This document shows, piece after piece, positions 16,885-26,301 of a stretch of DNA of 64,000 nt (its first letter is position 1; each line of letters starts with the position of its first letter). The translations under genes were made by a program, and so were the position numbers. The DNA lies in assembly GCF_001518815.1 (NCBI RefSeq), contig NZ_CP013987.1:3742501-3806500 (forward strand), read 5' to 3'. The notes under the pieces were generated by a model. It did not search any database. It had not been told where the DNA came from and saw only the letters and a list, made by a program, of their open reading frames with translations. This stretch comes from Pseudomonas oryzihabitans (GTDB lineage: Bacteria > Pseudomonadota > Gammaproteobacteria > Pseudomonadales > Pseudomonadaceae).

Positions 16885-18336
16885 ATGATTTATCGCCGTA
16901 CCAAGATCGTCGCCACCCTAGGCCCGGCCAGCAATTCTCCGGAAGTCCTCGAGCAGCTCATCATCGCCGGCATCGACGTCGCCCGCCTGAACTTCTCGCA
17001 TGGAACGCCCGACGAGCACCGTGCCCGTGGTCAGCTGGTACGGGATCTCGCCGCCAAGCACGGTCGTCACGTCGCCCTGCTCGGCGATCTCCAGGGTCCG
17101 AAGATCCGTATCGCCAAGTTCGTCAACAAGCGCATCGAACTCAAGGTCGGCGATCCCTTCCGCCTGTCCATCGCCCATCCCCGCACCGAAGGCACCGAAG
17201 AAGTGGTCGGCATCGACTACCCGGGCCTGGTCACCGACTGCCGCGTGGGTGACGAACTGCTGCTGGACGATGGCCGTGTGGTCCTGCGCGTAGAAGGCAT
17301 GACCGCTACCGAACTGCACTGCACCACCTTGATCGGCGGCCCACTGTCCGATCACAAAGGCATCAACCGACGCGGTGGTGGCCTCACGGCGCCGGCACTG
17401 ACCGACAAGGACCGCGAAGACATCAAGCTGGCTGCCTCCATGGAGGTCGACTACCTGGCCGTGTCCTTCCCGCGTGACGCCGAAGACATGAACGAAGCCC
17501 GGCGCCTGATGGAAGCCGCCGGCGGCAAGTCCTGGCTGGTGGCCAAGATCGAACGCGCCGAAGCCGTGGCCTGCGACGAAGCCCTGGACGGCCTCATCCA
17601 TGCCAGCGACGCCGTGATGGTGGCCCGGGGTGATCTAGGTGTGGAAATCGGCGACGCCGAGCTGGTCGGCATCCAGAAGCGCATCATTTCCCACGCCCGT
17701 CGCCTCAACAAGGCAGTGATCACCGCGACCCAGATGATGGAATCGATGATCAGCAGCCCGATGCCGACCCGTGCGGAAGTCTCCGACGTAGCCAACGCCG
17801 TGCTGGATAACACCGACGCCGTGATGCTGTCCGCCGAGAGCGCCGCCGGCCAATACCCGGTGGAAGCGGTCAAGGCCATGGCGCGCGTCTGCGTCGGCGC
17901 CGAGAAGCAGCCCACCAGCAAGCTGTCCAGCCACCGCCTGGGCCAGACCTTCACCCGTTGGGACGAGAGTATCGCGCTGGCCTCCATCTACGTGGCCAAC
18001 CACTTCCCCGGCGTGAAGGCCATCATCAGCCTGACCGACACCGGCTACACCCCGCTGATCATGTCGCGCCTGCGCTCCTCGGTGCCGATTTTCTCCTTCG
18101 CGTCCAGCCGCGCCACCCAGGCCCGCACCGCGCTGTTCCGCAACGTGCACACCATCCCCTTCGACCCGACCACCATGCCGGCGAACAAGGTGAGCCAGGC
18201 GGCGGTGGACGAGCTGCTCAAGCGCGGTATCGTCGAGCACGGCGACTGGGTGATCCTGACCAAGGGCGACAGCTACACCAAGCGTGACGGCACCAACACC
18301 ATGAAGATGTATCGCGTGGGCGACCTGCTGGTCTGA
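16885..18336 (+). CDS. pyk: Pyruvate kinase (type II)
   Basis: This 483-residue enzyme makes pyruvate and ATP from PEP and ADP at the end of the lower Entner-Doudoroff/EMP route. The motifs are complete: the N-terminal RRTKIVATLGPASNSPE, the substrate-binding ARLNFSHGTPDEH, the catalytic Lys/metal region SWLVAKIERAEAV, MVARGDLGVEIG, the MTATQMMESMI-type segment (here VITATQMMESM), and the C-terminal allosteric domain. It resembles the PykA-type isozyme of pseudomonads. A strong terminator follows. The long leader with a nested stem-loop suggests post-transcriptional or regulator-mediated control. Confidence 0.96.
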   Translation: MIYRRTKIVATLGPASNSPEVLEQLIIAGIDVARLNFSHGTPDEHRARGQLVRDLAAKHGRHVALLGDLQGPKIRIAKFVNKRIELKVGDPFRLSIAHPRTEGTEEVVGIDYPGLVTDCRVGDELLLDDGRVVLRVEGMTATELHCTTLIGGPLSDHKGINRRGGGLTAPALTDKDREDIKLAASMEVDYLAVSFPRDAEDMNEARRLMEAAGGKSWLVAKIERAEAVACDEALDGLIHASDAVMVARGDLGVEIGDAELVGIQKRIISHARRLNKAVITATQMMESMISSPMPTRAEVSDVANAVLDNTDAVMLSAESAAGQYPVEAVKAMARVCVGAEKQPTSKLSSHRLGQTFTRWDESIALASIYVANHFPGVKAIISLTDTGYTPLIMSRLRSSVPIFSFASSRATQARTALFRNVHTIPFDPTTMPANKVSQAAVDELLKRGIVEHGDWVILTKGDSYTKRDGTNTMKMYRVGDLLV

Positions 18337-18370
18337 TCCCGCCACCGGTCCTCGACCGGTGCCAACGACG

Positions 18371-18404
18371 AAAGCCCCGAACAGGTGACTGCTCGGGGCT
18401 TTTT
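18371..18404 (+). terminator. Rho-independent terminator after pyk
   Basis: AAAGCCCCGA and TCGGGGCTTTTT are separated by a 12-base loop, 34 bp after the pyk stop. Confidence 0.92.
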
Positions 18405-18451
18405 CATGGGCAGGGCTAAAGGTCGCCTGGGATCGGCAAGAGTTGGCAGGC

Positions 18452-18622
18452 CTAGAAACCGCCAGAGGCGAGGTAGGCAAGGTGCAGGGCGGCCGCGCCC
18501 AGCACGCCCAGGCTGCAGACGATAAGGATGCAGCGCTGCAACGAGCGCAATCGCCCTTCTCGCCGGGCCTGCAGGCGGCTGGCCGTGATCAGGGCTACGC
18601 TGGCTAACGGTTGTTCACGCAT
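18452..18622 (-). CDS. Small single-pass membrane protein
   Basis: This 56-residue protein (MREQPLASVALITASRLQAR and onwards) has a basic cytoplasmic N-terminal half and one C-terminal transmembrane helix (CILIVCSLGVLGAAALHLAYLA). The ATG at 18622 has GAGGAG eight bases upstream, a strong reason to call it real and to reject the longer start at 18637. It stands alone between pyk and the helicase gene. I do not recognise a family. Confidence 0.65.
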   Translation of the reverse strand: MREQPLASVALITASRLQARREGRLRSLQRCILIVCSLGVLGAAALHLAYLASGGF

Positions 18623-18746
18623 CGTCCCACTCCTCACCCCATTAAATGCACTATATTCTCATTCTCACATAGATCAAGGGAGTCCGACGAGCGTCCGGCC
18701 GACTGTGGCAGAATAGCCGGTTTGGTGCGAACAGCCTGGGTGAACG

Positions 18747-21362
18747 ATGGCGTTACGTTTCGAACGGCTCAAGTGGCAGGACTGGAAAGGCGCCTTCACG
18801 GAGCGCAACTACGAGCGCGGCCGGCGGCTGGCGCTGGATGGGCTGGTGCACCTGCGCTCGGCGGTCAAGGGCCAGCTCTATGCGGAGTGCAGCAGCCCAG
18901 CGGGGCCTGCGTATCGCCAGGCGATCAGCCTGCGCCCGGGCGAGACCGCCTGGCGCGTCGACGCTCGCTGTACCTGTCCGGTCGGCCGCAATTGCAAGCA
19001 CGCGGCTGCCGCCCTCATCGAACTCGAACGGCTGCAGCGCAGCGAGGCCGAACTGCCGGCCACGCCGGTGGCCAATCCGGAGTTACCGCAACCGGTACTG
19101 ATCCTCGGCAGCCATACCCAGATCGATTACGACCGCCATATCGGCAAGATGCGGCCCACGGTGCGCCATCGCGCCGCCCTGGCGTTCGCCTATGGCCCGC
19201 GGCGGCTGTTCGGCCCCCTGCCCCGCACCCCTGATTCCAGCTACCCCGCGCGCCAGCTGCAGGCGGAACAACGCTGGCGGCAGACGCTGCTCGATCATGG
19301 CCTGCGCCTGGCGACCCGGCGCAGCGCCGCGCTGCCCGACGACAGCGGCGAGATGTTCGAACTGCCCGACGACCCCGCCTGGCTCAGATTCGTGCAGCAG
19401 ATCATCCCCCGCCTGCGCGAGGCCGGCTGGCAGATCGAGGCTCACCCGGAATTCACCTTCGACCTGACGCCGGTAGAAGGCTGGTACGGCCATCTCCAAG
19501 AGGTGGAAGATCAGACCACCACCAGCGGTCTGTTCGACGTCGAACTGGGCATCCGCCTGGGCCAGCGCCGCGTCAGTCTGATTCCGTTGCTGATCGACGC
19601 CATTCGCCGCGAGCCTTCCCAATACGAGCCGGCGATGCTGGCCAAACGCGCCGACGACGAACCCGTCCTGCTGCGTATCGATCCACCACGCCTGGCGGGC
19701 CAGCAGGGCCGGGTGCAGCGAGTCGCCGTGCCCCTGGGTCGGCTCAAGCCAATCCTGCAGATCCTTGGCGAGCTCTATGCCACGGATCGCCTCACCAGCG
19801 AGCGGGCCCTGCGCCTGCCGCGCCTCGACGCCGCCCGCCTGGCGGAGCTGGATGAGCGCCTGCCGCTGGAGTGGGAAGGCGGCGAACGCCTGAGAAGCTT
19901 TGCCGAGCGCCTGCGCAGCTATGCAGCCGAGCCGGTGGTCCTGCCCGATACCCTGCACGCCGAATTACGCCCCTATCAGCGCGAGGGCGTGGCCTGGCTG
20001 CAGGCGCTGCGGGAACTGGAAGTCGGCGGCATCCTGGCCGACGACATGGGCCTGGGCAAGACGTTGCAAACCCTGGCGCACATCCTCGTCGAACAGGCGG
20101 CAGGACGGCTGACCGCGCCGGCACTGATCGTCATGCCCACCAGCCTGATTCCCAACTGGCAGGACGAGATCGCCCGCTTCGCGCCTGGTCTGCGCGTACT
20201 GACCCTGCAAGGCAGCGCCCGCAGCAGTCGCTTCGACCGCATACCCGAACATGACGTGGTGCTTACCACCTACGCCCTGCTCCCCCGTGATGCCGAGCGC
20301 CTGGCCGACTATGACTTTCACCTGCAGGTACTGGACGAAGCCCAGTCGATCAAGAATGCCGCCACCAAGGCCGCTCAGGCGGCGCGACACCTGCGGGCCC
20401 GCCATCGCCTCTGCCTGACCGGTACGCCGCTGGAAAACCACCTGGGCGAGCTCTGGTCGCAATTCCACTTCCTGATGCCCGGCTGGCTGGGGGACGAGAA
20501 AGGCTTCAAGCAGGCCTATCGCATCCCGGTGGAGCGCGAAGGTGATGTGCAGCGCCTGGCAGCGCTCAAGGCCCGGGTGCGGCCCTTCATGTTGCGCCGC
20601 ACCAAGCAGCGGGTCGCCAGCGAATTGCCGCCCAAGACCGAGATCGTCCAGCTGGTCGAACTGAGCACGGCGCAACGCGAGCGCTACGAAGACCTGCGGC
20701 TGCTGCTGGACGAACGCGTCCGCGCCGAGATCGCCCGTCAGGGGATCGGCCGCAGCCAGCTGTTGATCCTCGATGCCCTGCTGCGCCTGCGCCAGGTCTG
20801 CTGCGATCTGCGGCTGGTGCCTAACGAAGACGACAGCGTGGCCAAGCCCTCGGCGAAGCTGGCAGCCCTGAACGAAAGGCTCGACGCCCTGCTTCCGGGG
20901 GGCAGCCGCGTGCTGGTGTTCTCCCAGTTCACCAGCATGCTCGACCTCATCGCTGCCGATCTCGACCAGCGCGGCATCGAGTACGTCACCCTGACCGGCG
21001 AGACCCGTGATCGGCGCACCCCGGTGCAGCGTTTCCAGAATGGCGAGGTACCGGTGTTCCTGCTCAGTCTCAAGGCGGGTGGCAGCGGTCTCAACCTGAC
21101 CGCTGCCGACACGGTGATCCACTTCGATCCCTGGTGGAATCCGGCGGCCGAGCAGCAGGCCAGCGACCGTGCCTATCGGATCGGTCAGGATCGCCCGGTG
21201 TTCGTCTACAAGTTGATCGCCCGTGGCACCCTGGAAGAACGCATCCAGCAGCTACAGCAGGAAAAGGCGCGCCTCAGCGCCGGCATCCTCAGCGAGAACA
21301 GCGGCGACTGGCGCCTGACCGAAAGCGACCTGGCCCAGCTGCTGGCACCGCTGGACCGCTAG
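18747..21362 (+). CDS. SWIM zinc-finger SNF2-family helicase/ATPase
   Basis: This 871-residue protein has an N-terminal SWIM zinc finger (CTCPVGRNCKH, about residues 75-85), a linker region, then a complete SNF2 motor. Motif I DDMGLGKTLQTL is near residue 432, DEAQ box LDEAQSIKN near 530, TGTPLENHLGELWS follows, and the C-terminal helicase lobe has VFSQFTSMLDLI, GETRDRRTPVQRFQ, SLKAGGSGLNLT and RAYRIGQDRPV. Such bacterial SWI2/SNF2 proteins translocate on double-stranded DNA and may remodel RNA polymerase or DNA complexes. It is a standalone gene; no restriction or phage-defence partner lies nearby. Confidence 0.93.
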   Translation: MALRFERLKWQDWKGAFTERNYERGRRLALDGLVHLRSAVKGQLYAECSSPAGPAYRQAISLRPGETAWRVDARCTCPVGRNCKHAAAALIELERLQRSEAELPATPVANPELPQPVLILGSHTQIDYDRHIGKMRPTVRHRAALAFAYGPRRLFGPLPRTPDSSYPARQLQAEQRWRQTLLDHGLRLATRRSAALPDDSGEMFELPDDPAWLRFVQQIIPRLREAGWQIEAHPEFTFDLTPVEGWYGHLQEVEDQTTTSGLFDVELGIRLGQRRVSLIPLLIDAIRREPSQYEPAMLAKRADDEPVLLRIDPPRLAGQQGRVQRVAVPLGRLKPILQILGELYATDRLTSERALRLPRLDAARLAELDERLPLEWEGGERLRSFAERLRSYAAEPVVLPDTLHAELRPYQREGVAWLQALRELEVGGILADDMGLGKTLQTLAHILVEQAAGRLTAPALIVMPTSLIPNWQDEIARFAPGLRVLTLQGSARSSRFDRIPEHDVVLTTYALLPRDAERLADYDFHLQVLDEAQSIKNAATKAAQAARHLRARHRLCLTGTPLENHLGELWSQFHFLMPGWLGDEKGFKQAYRIPVEREGDVQRLAALKARVRPFMLRRTKQRVASELPPKTEIVQLVELSTAQRERYEDLRLLLDERVRAEIARQGIGRSQLLILDALLRLRQVCCDLRLVPNEDDSVAKPSAKLAALNERLDALLPGGSRVLVFSQFTSMLDLIAADLDQRGIEYVTLTGETRDRRTPVQRFQNGEVPVFLLSLKAGGSGLNLTAADTVIHFDPWWNPAAEQQASDRAYRIGQDRPVFVYKLIARGTLEERIQQLQQEKARLSAGILSENSGDWRLTESDLAQLLAPLDR

Positions 21363-21449
21363 GCTTCAGCCGGTTGGTCGCTCTGACGGCGCGGTACCTG
21401 GCTTGGCCAGCCGCGTCGCCAACGGCGAAGCGGATAGGTGCTGCGCACG

Positions 21450-21917
21450 CTACTTGTCGCCCTCGCCCACCACATCGCCCGTCGCATCGAGCACCTTGCT
21501 GGAAGGAAACTTGTTCGAAGCGACCCTGACCGCCAGCACCGAAAGCGACAGCAGAAAGATCCCACCGCAGAGATACAGCAGGCCGATATCAGGCGGCCGA
21601 TGGTGCGACACATCGCCGATCAGATAGCGGGTCAGGGCGGTGATGGCGATGTAGAGCAGAAACCGGATGGGCAGGTGATTGGTCTTGAAGTAGATGCCCA
21701 CCATGGCACCCAGCTCCAGATAGATGAAGAGCAGGAGAATGTCATCGATGCTGGCCTGCCCCTTGTCGACCATACCCATGAAGGCCATCACCGAGGCCCA
21801 GGCCGTGGCTGCCCCGATGGCGAACAGACCAAAGTAGTGGAAACCTTCCACCATCAGGTTGCCGAGCGAATTCGCCCCGTCATGCATACGTTTGCGGCTG
21901 CTATCGGCCCATTTCAT
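21450..21917 (-). CDS. psiE: PsiE-family phosphate-starvation-inducible membrane protein
   Basis: This 155-residue protein has about four transmembrane helices (GFHYFGLFAIGAATAWASVM, an ILLLFIYLELGAMVGIYF segment, LPIRFLLYIAITALTRYLIG, and GLLYLCGGIFLLSLSVLAVRV) and the conserved PsiE elements around the HLPIRFLLYIAIT helix. The family is named from E. coli, where psiE is induced by phosphate starvation; its biochemical role is unresolved. It is convergent with the SNF2 gene. I see no clear Pho box upstream. Confidence 0.9.
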   Translation of the reverse strand: MKWADSSRKRMHDGANSLGNLMVEGFHYFGLFAIGAATAWASVMAFMGMVDKGQASIDDILLLFIYLELGAMVGIYFKTNHLPIRFLLYIAITALTRYLIGDVSHHRPPDIGLLYLCGGIFLLSLSVLAVRVASNKFPSSKVLDATGDVVGEGDK

Positions 21918-22236
21918 ATACGGTTACTCCATTCAGGCACTGGGACTACCAGGCCTGCTAGCCAGCAGATCGCGGAAAGGTGTGAACTGGCAACGTCAGG
22001 TCGCTCTTGAAGAGAATGCCGACCCGGACGACCCGGCGATGACGCTTCCAATGGCTTAGCCATTCGCTCAGGGATTCGCCCAAGCTGGAATTCCCGTTCT
22101 CAAGGTTGCTCTGGCACCAGCTCGCTCTTATAGCGAGAAGCCGGACGGTCGACCAGTGCGCGACTGTCGCAGACTGGACGGCCAGGCGCCGGCAGGCTAA
22201 AACCTGAGAGAAAGCCCAAAGGGCCTGGAGTCTATC
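21918..22236. other. Intergenic region between psiE and the SirB1-type gene
   Basis: These 319 bp contain one possible sigma-70 promoter for the rightward gene: TTGCTC at 22106-22111, a 17-bp spacer and TATAGC at 22129-22134. I see nothing else; the minus-strand open frame through here lacks coding character. Confidence 0.35.
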
Positions 22237-23043
22237 TTGGAACCGCGTCTTTCTTGCCTCGCCTGCCTGGACCGGCCCGACCCTCGGCTGCTGGAAGCCG
22301 CGCTCTGGATCGCGGCTGAGCACCATCAGGAGGTCGATCCTCACGCCCTGCTGCATTCACTGGACGATCTGGCCCTGCGTCTGCTCGCCACCCTGGATGG
22401 CGATGCCAGTCACTCCGAGCGTGCCCAAGAATTGTTACGGCAGTTGTGCGACGCCGGCTTTCGCGCGGCCGATTGGCCATTGAATCCGACCGCAGCCCTG
22501 CTCGACGAAGTCCTGACGCGCCGCCGCGGGCAACCCCTATCGATCGCCCTGGTGGCACTGGAGCTGGCCCGGCGCCTGGAAATCGATCTGCAGGGCATCG
22601 GCTTTCCCGGCCATTTCCTGCTGCGCGTCCCGGGTGCGGATCACCTGCTTGAACCCTTCGGGGGGCGGCGCCTGTACATGAACGACTGCCGGCAGCTGCT
22701 GGTGGAGCAATTCGGCCCCGCCGCGCAACTGCAGGCGAGCTACCTGGCGCCACTGGGTCCGCGGCAGATGATGCAGCGGCTTTCGCGCAATCTGCGCGAA
22801 TTACATCGCCAGGGCGAGCAACCACTGGCAGCGCTCAAGGATGCCCAGCGGGTCATCGAACTGGGGGCGGTAGGTGTCATCGATCACCTGGCGCGCGCCG
22901 ATCTGTATCGGCAACTCGAGTGCCCCCAGGCCGAGCGCTACGACCTGCAGCACGCCCTGCTGATCAGCGAAGACGAAACCGAAAGGGAGCAGGTGCGGCG
23001 GCGCCTGAAACAGCTCGGCGCGCCTTCCGCCACGCTGCACTAG
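22237..23043 (+). CDS. SirB1-type transglutaminase-like/TPR protein
   Basis: This 268-residue protein belongs to the SirB1 family: a transglutaminase-like core (PLSIALVALELARRLEIDLQ, then GIGFPGHFLLRVPG, with the family His in GHFLLR) and a C-terminal tetratricopeptide part (LHRQGEQPLAALKDAQRVIE...). The catalytic cysteine of true transglutaminases is not obvious, as in other SirB1 members. The start is TTG at 22237, supported by GGAG seven bases upstream and by the absence of an ATG in range. Function is unknown, though the gene is broadly conserved in gammaproteobacteria. Confidence 0.85.
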   Translation: MEPRLSCLACLDRPDPRLLEAALWIAAEHHQEVDPHALLHSLDDLALRLLATLDGDASHSERAQELLRQLCDAGFRAADWPLNPTAALLDEVLTRRRGQPLSIALVALELARRLEIDLQGIGFPGHFLLRVPGADHLLEPFGGRRLYMNDCRQLLVEQFGPAAQLQASYLAPLGPRQMMQRLSRNLRELHRQGEQPLAALKDAQRVIELGAVGVIDHLARADLYRQLECPQAERYDLQHALLISEDETEREQVRRRLKQLGAPSATLH

Positions 23044-23085
23044 GTTCCGCACGAAACGTCATCGAGTGCAGGCCCCTCATCCGAC

Positions 23086-23775
23086 CTAACCGCGCAGCAA
23101 CCAGAGCACCAGCTGGGCCCCCAGCAGATTGCTCAGACCCGCCAGCACCATGACCAGCCCGGCCACAGTGCCCTCTTCCAGACCAACCTCGTAGGCCTTG
23201 CTGGTGCCCACACCATGGGCGCCCATGCCGAACAGGGCGCCGCGGGCCAGCGCCGACTTGAGTGGCAACAGCTTGATCAGCAGGCTACCGAGGATGGCGC
23301 CACCCAGCCCGGTGATCATCACGAAGGCCGCGGTCAATTCGGGGACGCCGCCCACGGTGGCGGACATCGGCATGGCGAAGGGGGTGCTGATGGAGCGCGG
23401 CAGCATGGACAGCAGCACCCGGTCGTCCAGCAGCAGCAGCCGGGCCAGCAACCAGGAGCTGCCGATGGCCACGCCACTACCCACGCAGAGTCCGGCCAGC
23501 AGCGCCTGCCAATAGCGCGCCAGGAGCCGGCGCTGTTGCCAGATCGGCACCGCGAAGGCCACCGTCGCCGGTCCCAGCAGGGTGATCAGCCAACGGCTGT
23601 AGTGGGCATACTGGGCATAGCTCACCTGCTGCCAGAGCGTGGCGGCATAGAGCAGCACCGTGACGAAGATGATCGGACTGACCACATACCAGCGCAGACG
23701 CGCATAGAGCAGGCGGCTCACCACGTACCCGGCCACCGTCAGCAACAGCCAGAAGAGCCCGGGCAGATCAAGCAT
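23086..23775 (-). CDS. LrgB/CidB-family membrane protein
   Basis: This 229-residue protein with about seven transmembrane helices carries the LrgB hallmark segments PRSISTPFAMPMSATVGGVPELTA (given here as SISTPFAMP and GGVPELTA) and GALFGMGAHGVGTSKAYE. The family is discussed as antiholin-like or as a pyruvate/glycolate transporter with its LrgA partner. Its start overlaps the end of the upstream lrgA-like gene by eight bases, so the pair is coupled. The closest pseudomonad equivalents lie near folM and flavodoxin genes, matching the context here. Confidence 0.92.
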   Translation of the reverse strand: MLDLPGLFWLLLTVAGYVVSRLLYARLRWYVVSPIIFVTVLLYAATLWQQVSYAQYAHYSRWLITLLGPATVAFAVPIWQQRRLLARYWQALLAGLCVGSGVAIGSSWLLARLLLLDDRVLLSMLPRSISTPFAMPMSATVGGVPELTAAFVMITGLGGAILGSLLIKLLPLKSALARGALFGMGAHGVGTSKAYEVGLEEGTVAGLVMVLAGLSNLLGAQLVLWLLRG

Positions 23776-24151
23776 CGCGACGCCCCCGACGGCGGAACAT
23801 CCAGTCCACGGTATAGGCGGTGGCGACCATGGTCAGTACGGTACTGAGCAGAATCGCCAGCAGAATGCGCACGCCCTCCTGCCGGAGCAAGGGGCCGTAA
23901 TCGAGCAGACTCAGCAAGGCGGGAATGAAGAACAGCAGCATTTCGCCCAGCAGCAGGCGCACCCCATTCTGCAACCACTCGGGCTCGACGATGCGCGCGG
24001 CCAACAGCAACAGCAGCATGGCCAGACCTACTACACCGCCCGGTACCGGCAAGGCGAAGGAGGTCGCCAGCCAAGTACCCACGCCCCACAGCGCGCCCAA
24101 TCCGCACAGCTCCAGAGCCAGGCGCAGATATCTATTCACCCAGGGCTCCAT
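23768..24151 (-). CDS. LrgA/CidA-family membrane protein
   Basis: This 127-residue protein has four predicted membrane helices and the family core (FALPVPGGVVGLAMLLLLLA, then EMLLFFIPALLSLLDY). LrgA/CidA proteins are holin-like or act with LrgB in pyruvate-type export and uptake. No adjacent LysR-type activator is present here, although one often sits next to this pair in Pseudomonas. It overlaps lrgB by eight bases. Confidence 0.92.
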   Translation of the reverse strand: MEPWVNRYLRLALELCGLGALWGVGTWLATSFALPVPGGVVGLAMLLLLLAARIVEPEWLQNGVRLLLGEMLLFFIPALLSLLDYGPLLRQEGVRILLAILLSTVLTMVATAYTVDWMFRRRGRRDA

Positions 24152-24263
24152 CTCAAATCATCATCAGGCGCTCAAGGATACCGAGGCTGAGGTGACGAGG
24201 ACAGCCGACCGGGCCCAGCGGCGGGATCAGCGCGAGTAAAGCAGCTTTGCTCACTGGGCAAGA

Positions 24264-24713
24264 TCAGCCCAGCGCGGCGATGACCTCGGCGATCCAGCCC
24301 TCGGCGTCTTCGTCCGGCGTCACCGTCTCGCTGGCATCGATGCGCAGCATGGGCAGCAACTCATGCAGTCCCAGCTCGGCGAACAGCTCCTGCATCAGCT
24401 CGCCACCGCCGCAATAGGTGTCGCCATAGCTGGAATCACCCAGCGCCAGCACGGCACCTGGCCGTCCCTGCCAGGGCGGCAGGCGATCGCGCAGCTGGAA
24501 GTACAGTGACTCCAGGTTGGCGGGCAGCTCGCCCATGCCCGTGGTGGAAGTGATGGCCAGCAGGGCCTCGGGCGCGAAGGCCTCCAGACTGGCAAGATCG
24601 GCATTCGGCTGGTGCCAGACCTCATGGCCCGCCGTGGCCAGACGCGCCTTCACCTGGCGCGCGATATCTTCCGCGGTGCCGTATACCGAGCCATTCAACA
24701 ATGCGACTTTCAT
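24264..24713 (-). CDS. Flavodoxin (MioC-like)
   Basis: This 149-residue flavodoxin has the FMN phosphate loop NGSVYGTAEDIA at residues 6-17 and the isoalloxazine-binding loops STTGMGELP and LGDSSYGDTYCGGG. It transfers electrons in the cytoplasm; partners such as biotin synthase or ferredoxin reductase are known for relatives. The frame runs upstream to 24797, but the ATG at 24713 begins directly at the first beta strand and matches the family. Confidence 0.93.
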   Translation of the reverse strand: MKVALLNGSVYGTAEDIARQVKARLATAGHEVWHQPNADLASLEAFAPEALLAITSTTGMGELPANLESLYFQLRDRLPPWQGRPGAVLALGDSSYGDTYCGGGELMQELFAELGLHELLPMLRIDASETVTPDEDAEGWIAEVIAALG

Positions 24714-24933
24714 ACAAACCTCTTGCGTGGAATCCCACCCAGTATGCCTGGCGCGACTGTCGTTGGCGCTCCGTCTGCGCCGCTGCTCCGCTGGCAACCA
24801 CCGCTGCTGCCAAGGGTCTCAAGGCTTGTTATGCTAGCGCCGCCTGCTACCCCAGGCGTTTTCGCCACCTGCCCGCCTACCCGGCGGCGTGACGGCATCC
24901 GGCCTATCCGGCCTGATCGCCCGGAGTTAGAGC

Positions 24934-25494
24934 ATGAATCAGCCTGTTACCCTCATGGTCGCGCGGCGCGTGGCGGCCGGCCAATACGACGCCTTTCTGG
25001 TCTGGCTGCGCGAAGGCGAAGCCCTGGCCACTGCCTATCCCGGCTATCTCGGTTCGGGTGTCCTGACCCCGCCACCGGGCGATAACCTGGTACAGATCAT
25101 CTTTCGTTTCGCCTGCCCCCAGACCCTCGACGAGTGGGAACATTCGGACACGCGGCGCCTCTGGCTGGAGCGGGGCCAGGGTCTGTTCGAAGCCCCCCAG
25201 GCACGCCGCGCCCAGGGCATGGACGACTGGTTCGGTGCCGGCATCCAGCCGCCGCCGCGCTGGAAGCAGAGCATCGCCGTCTGGCTGGCGTTCTTTCCCA
25301 TCTCGCTGCTGTTCAATGCCGCCTTCGGCGATCACCTCGCCCATCTGCCATTGCTGCCGCGTATCCTGCTGAGCACCCTGATCCTCACTCCGGTCATGGT
25401 CTGCGTCTTCATTCCGCTGATTACCCGGGCGCTCAAGGGCTGGCTGCACAACGCCTCCTCGCGGGCCAACGACTGGCGCAGCAGCGCCCGCTAG
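24934..25494 (+). CDS. ABM-domain protein with C-terminal membrane helices
   Basis: This 186-residue protein has an N-terminal antibiotic-biosynthesis-monooxygenase (ABM) ferredoxin-like domain (PVTLMVARRVAAGQYDAFLV to about residue 90) followed by two transmembrane helices (SIAVWLAFFPISLLFNAAFG and LLSTLILTPVMVCVFIPLIT). This ABM-plus-two-helix form is widespread and of unknown role. The ATG at 24934 follows a GGAG-type site (cccggagttagagc). Confidence 0.87.
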   Translation: MNQPVTLMVARRVAAGQYDAFLVWLREGEALATAYPGYLGSGVLTPPPGDNLVQIIFRFACPQTLDEWEHSDTRRLWLERGQGLFEAPQARRAQGMDDWFGAGIQPPPRWKQSIAVWLAFFPISLLFNAAFGDHLAHLPLLPRILLSTLILTPVMVCVFIPLITRALKGWLHNASSRANDWRSSAR

Positions 25495-25587
25495 ATCGCA
25501 AGGGATCGGCCTGCATCCTGACGAGTCGAATGCGTACAATGGCGGACAGCCTTCTGGCCGCTTCGCTCATCAGGATCGGGTACCCTC

Positions 25588-26286
25588 ATGTCCGCAACCC
25601 TTCCCCTTCTGGTCACCGGTGCCAATCGCCGTGTCGGTCTTGCCTTGACCCGCCGGCTGCTGGCAGAGGGTCAGCCCGTCATCGCGGTCTACCGCGACGA
25701 TCCGGGGCCCCTGCGCGAACTCGAAATCGAAGCCTATCAGGTCAATCTGGCGGAAGAGTCGCAGCGCGATCTCCTGCTGCAGCAGTTGCATGAACGCCAC
25801 CGGGCATTGCGCGGCATCGTGCACAACGCCTCGGTCTGGGCCGAAGACGGCCTGGACAATCTGCGCCTGCTCTATCGCCTTCACCTGGAAGCGCCTTACC
25901 ACCTCAACCTGGGCCTGCAGGAGTTGCTGCTGGCTGCGCCGCGCGCCGACATCATCCATATCGGTGACGACAGCGCGACCCGGGGCAGTCGCAATCACAT
26001 CGGCTACGCCGCCACCAAGGCCGCCCTGCACAACCTGACCCTGTCCTTCGCCGAAGCCCTGGCGCCCACCGTTCGAGTCAACACCATCGCCCCAGGCCTG
26101 CTGATTTTCAAGGAAGGCGCGGACGAGGCCTATCGCCAGGCGACCCTGGACAAGGCGCTGCTGGATTTCGAACCCGGCGCCGAGCCTATCGTGGATACCG
26201 TGCTCTATTTGCTGTCGACCCAGTACGCGACCGGCAGCACCTTTACCGTCAACGGCGGGCGCCACCTGCGCCACGGCCGACGCTAG
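25588..26286 (+). CDS. folM: Dihydromonapterin reductase (FolM), SDR family
   Basis: This 232-residue short-chain dehydrogenase reduces dihydromonapterin to tetrahydromonapterin with NADPH, supplying the pterin cofactor of phenylalanine hydroxylase in pseudomonads. The FolM/PTR1-type nucleotide motif TGANRRVGLAL (residues 10-20) replaces the usual TGxxxGxG. The catalytic pair is in YAATKAAL, and IHIGDDSATRG lacks the classic Ser-rich strand, as expected for FolM. It is followed at 15 bp by a DUF1244 gene; the three genes to 26930 form an operon. Confidence 0.9.
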   Translation: MSATLPLLVTGANRRVGLALTRRLLAEGQPVIAVYRDDPGPLRELEIEAYQVNLAEESQRDLLLQQLHERHRALRGIVHNASVWAEDGLDNLRLLYRLHLEAPYHLNLGLQELLLAAPRADIIHIGDDSATRGSRNHIGYAATKAALHNLTLSFAEALAPTVRVNTIAPGLLIFKEGADEAYRQATLDKALLDFEPGAEPIVDTVLYLLSTQYATGSTFTVNGGRHLRHGRR

Positions 26287-26301
26287 CAAGAGGAATCAGC
26301 C

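Noticed and set aside
21958-22356. Minus-strand 132-residue ORF across the SirB1 start region
   Set aside because: It overlaps the SirB1 gene, has no motif, and its composition is not coding-like.
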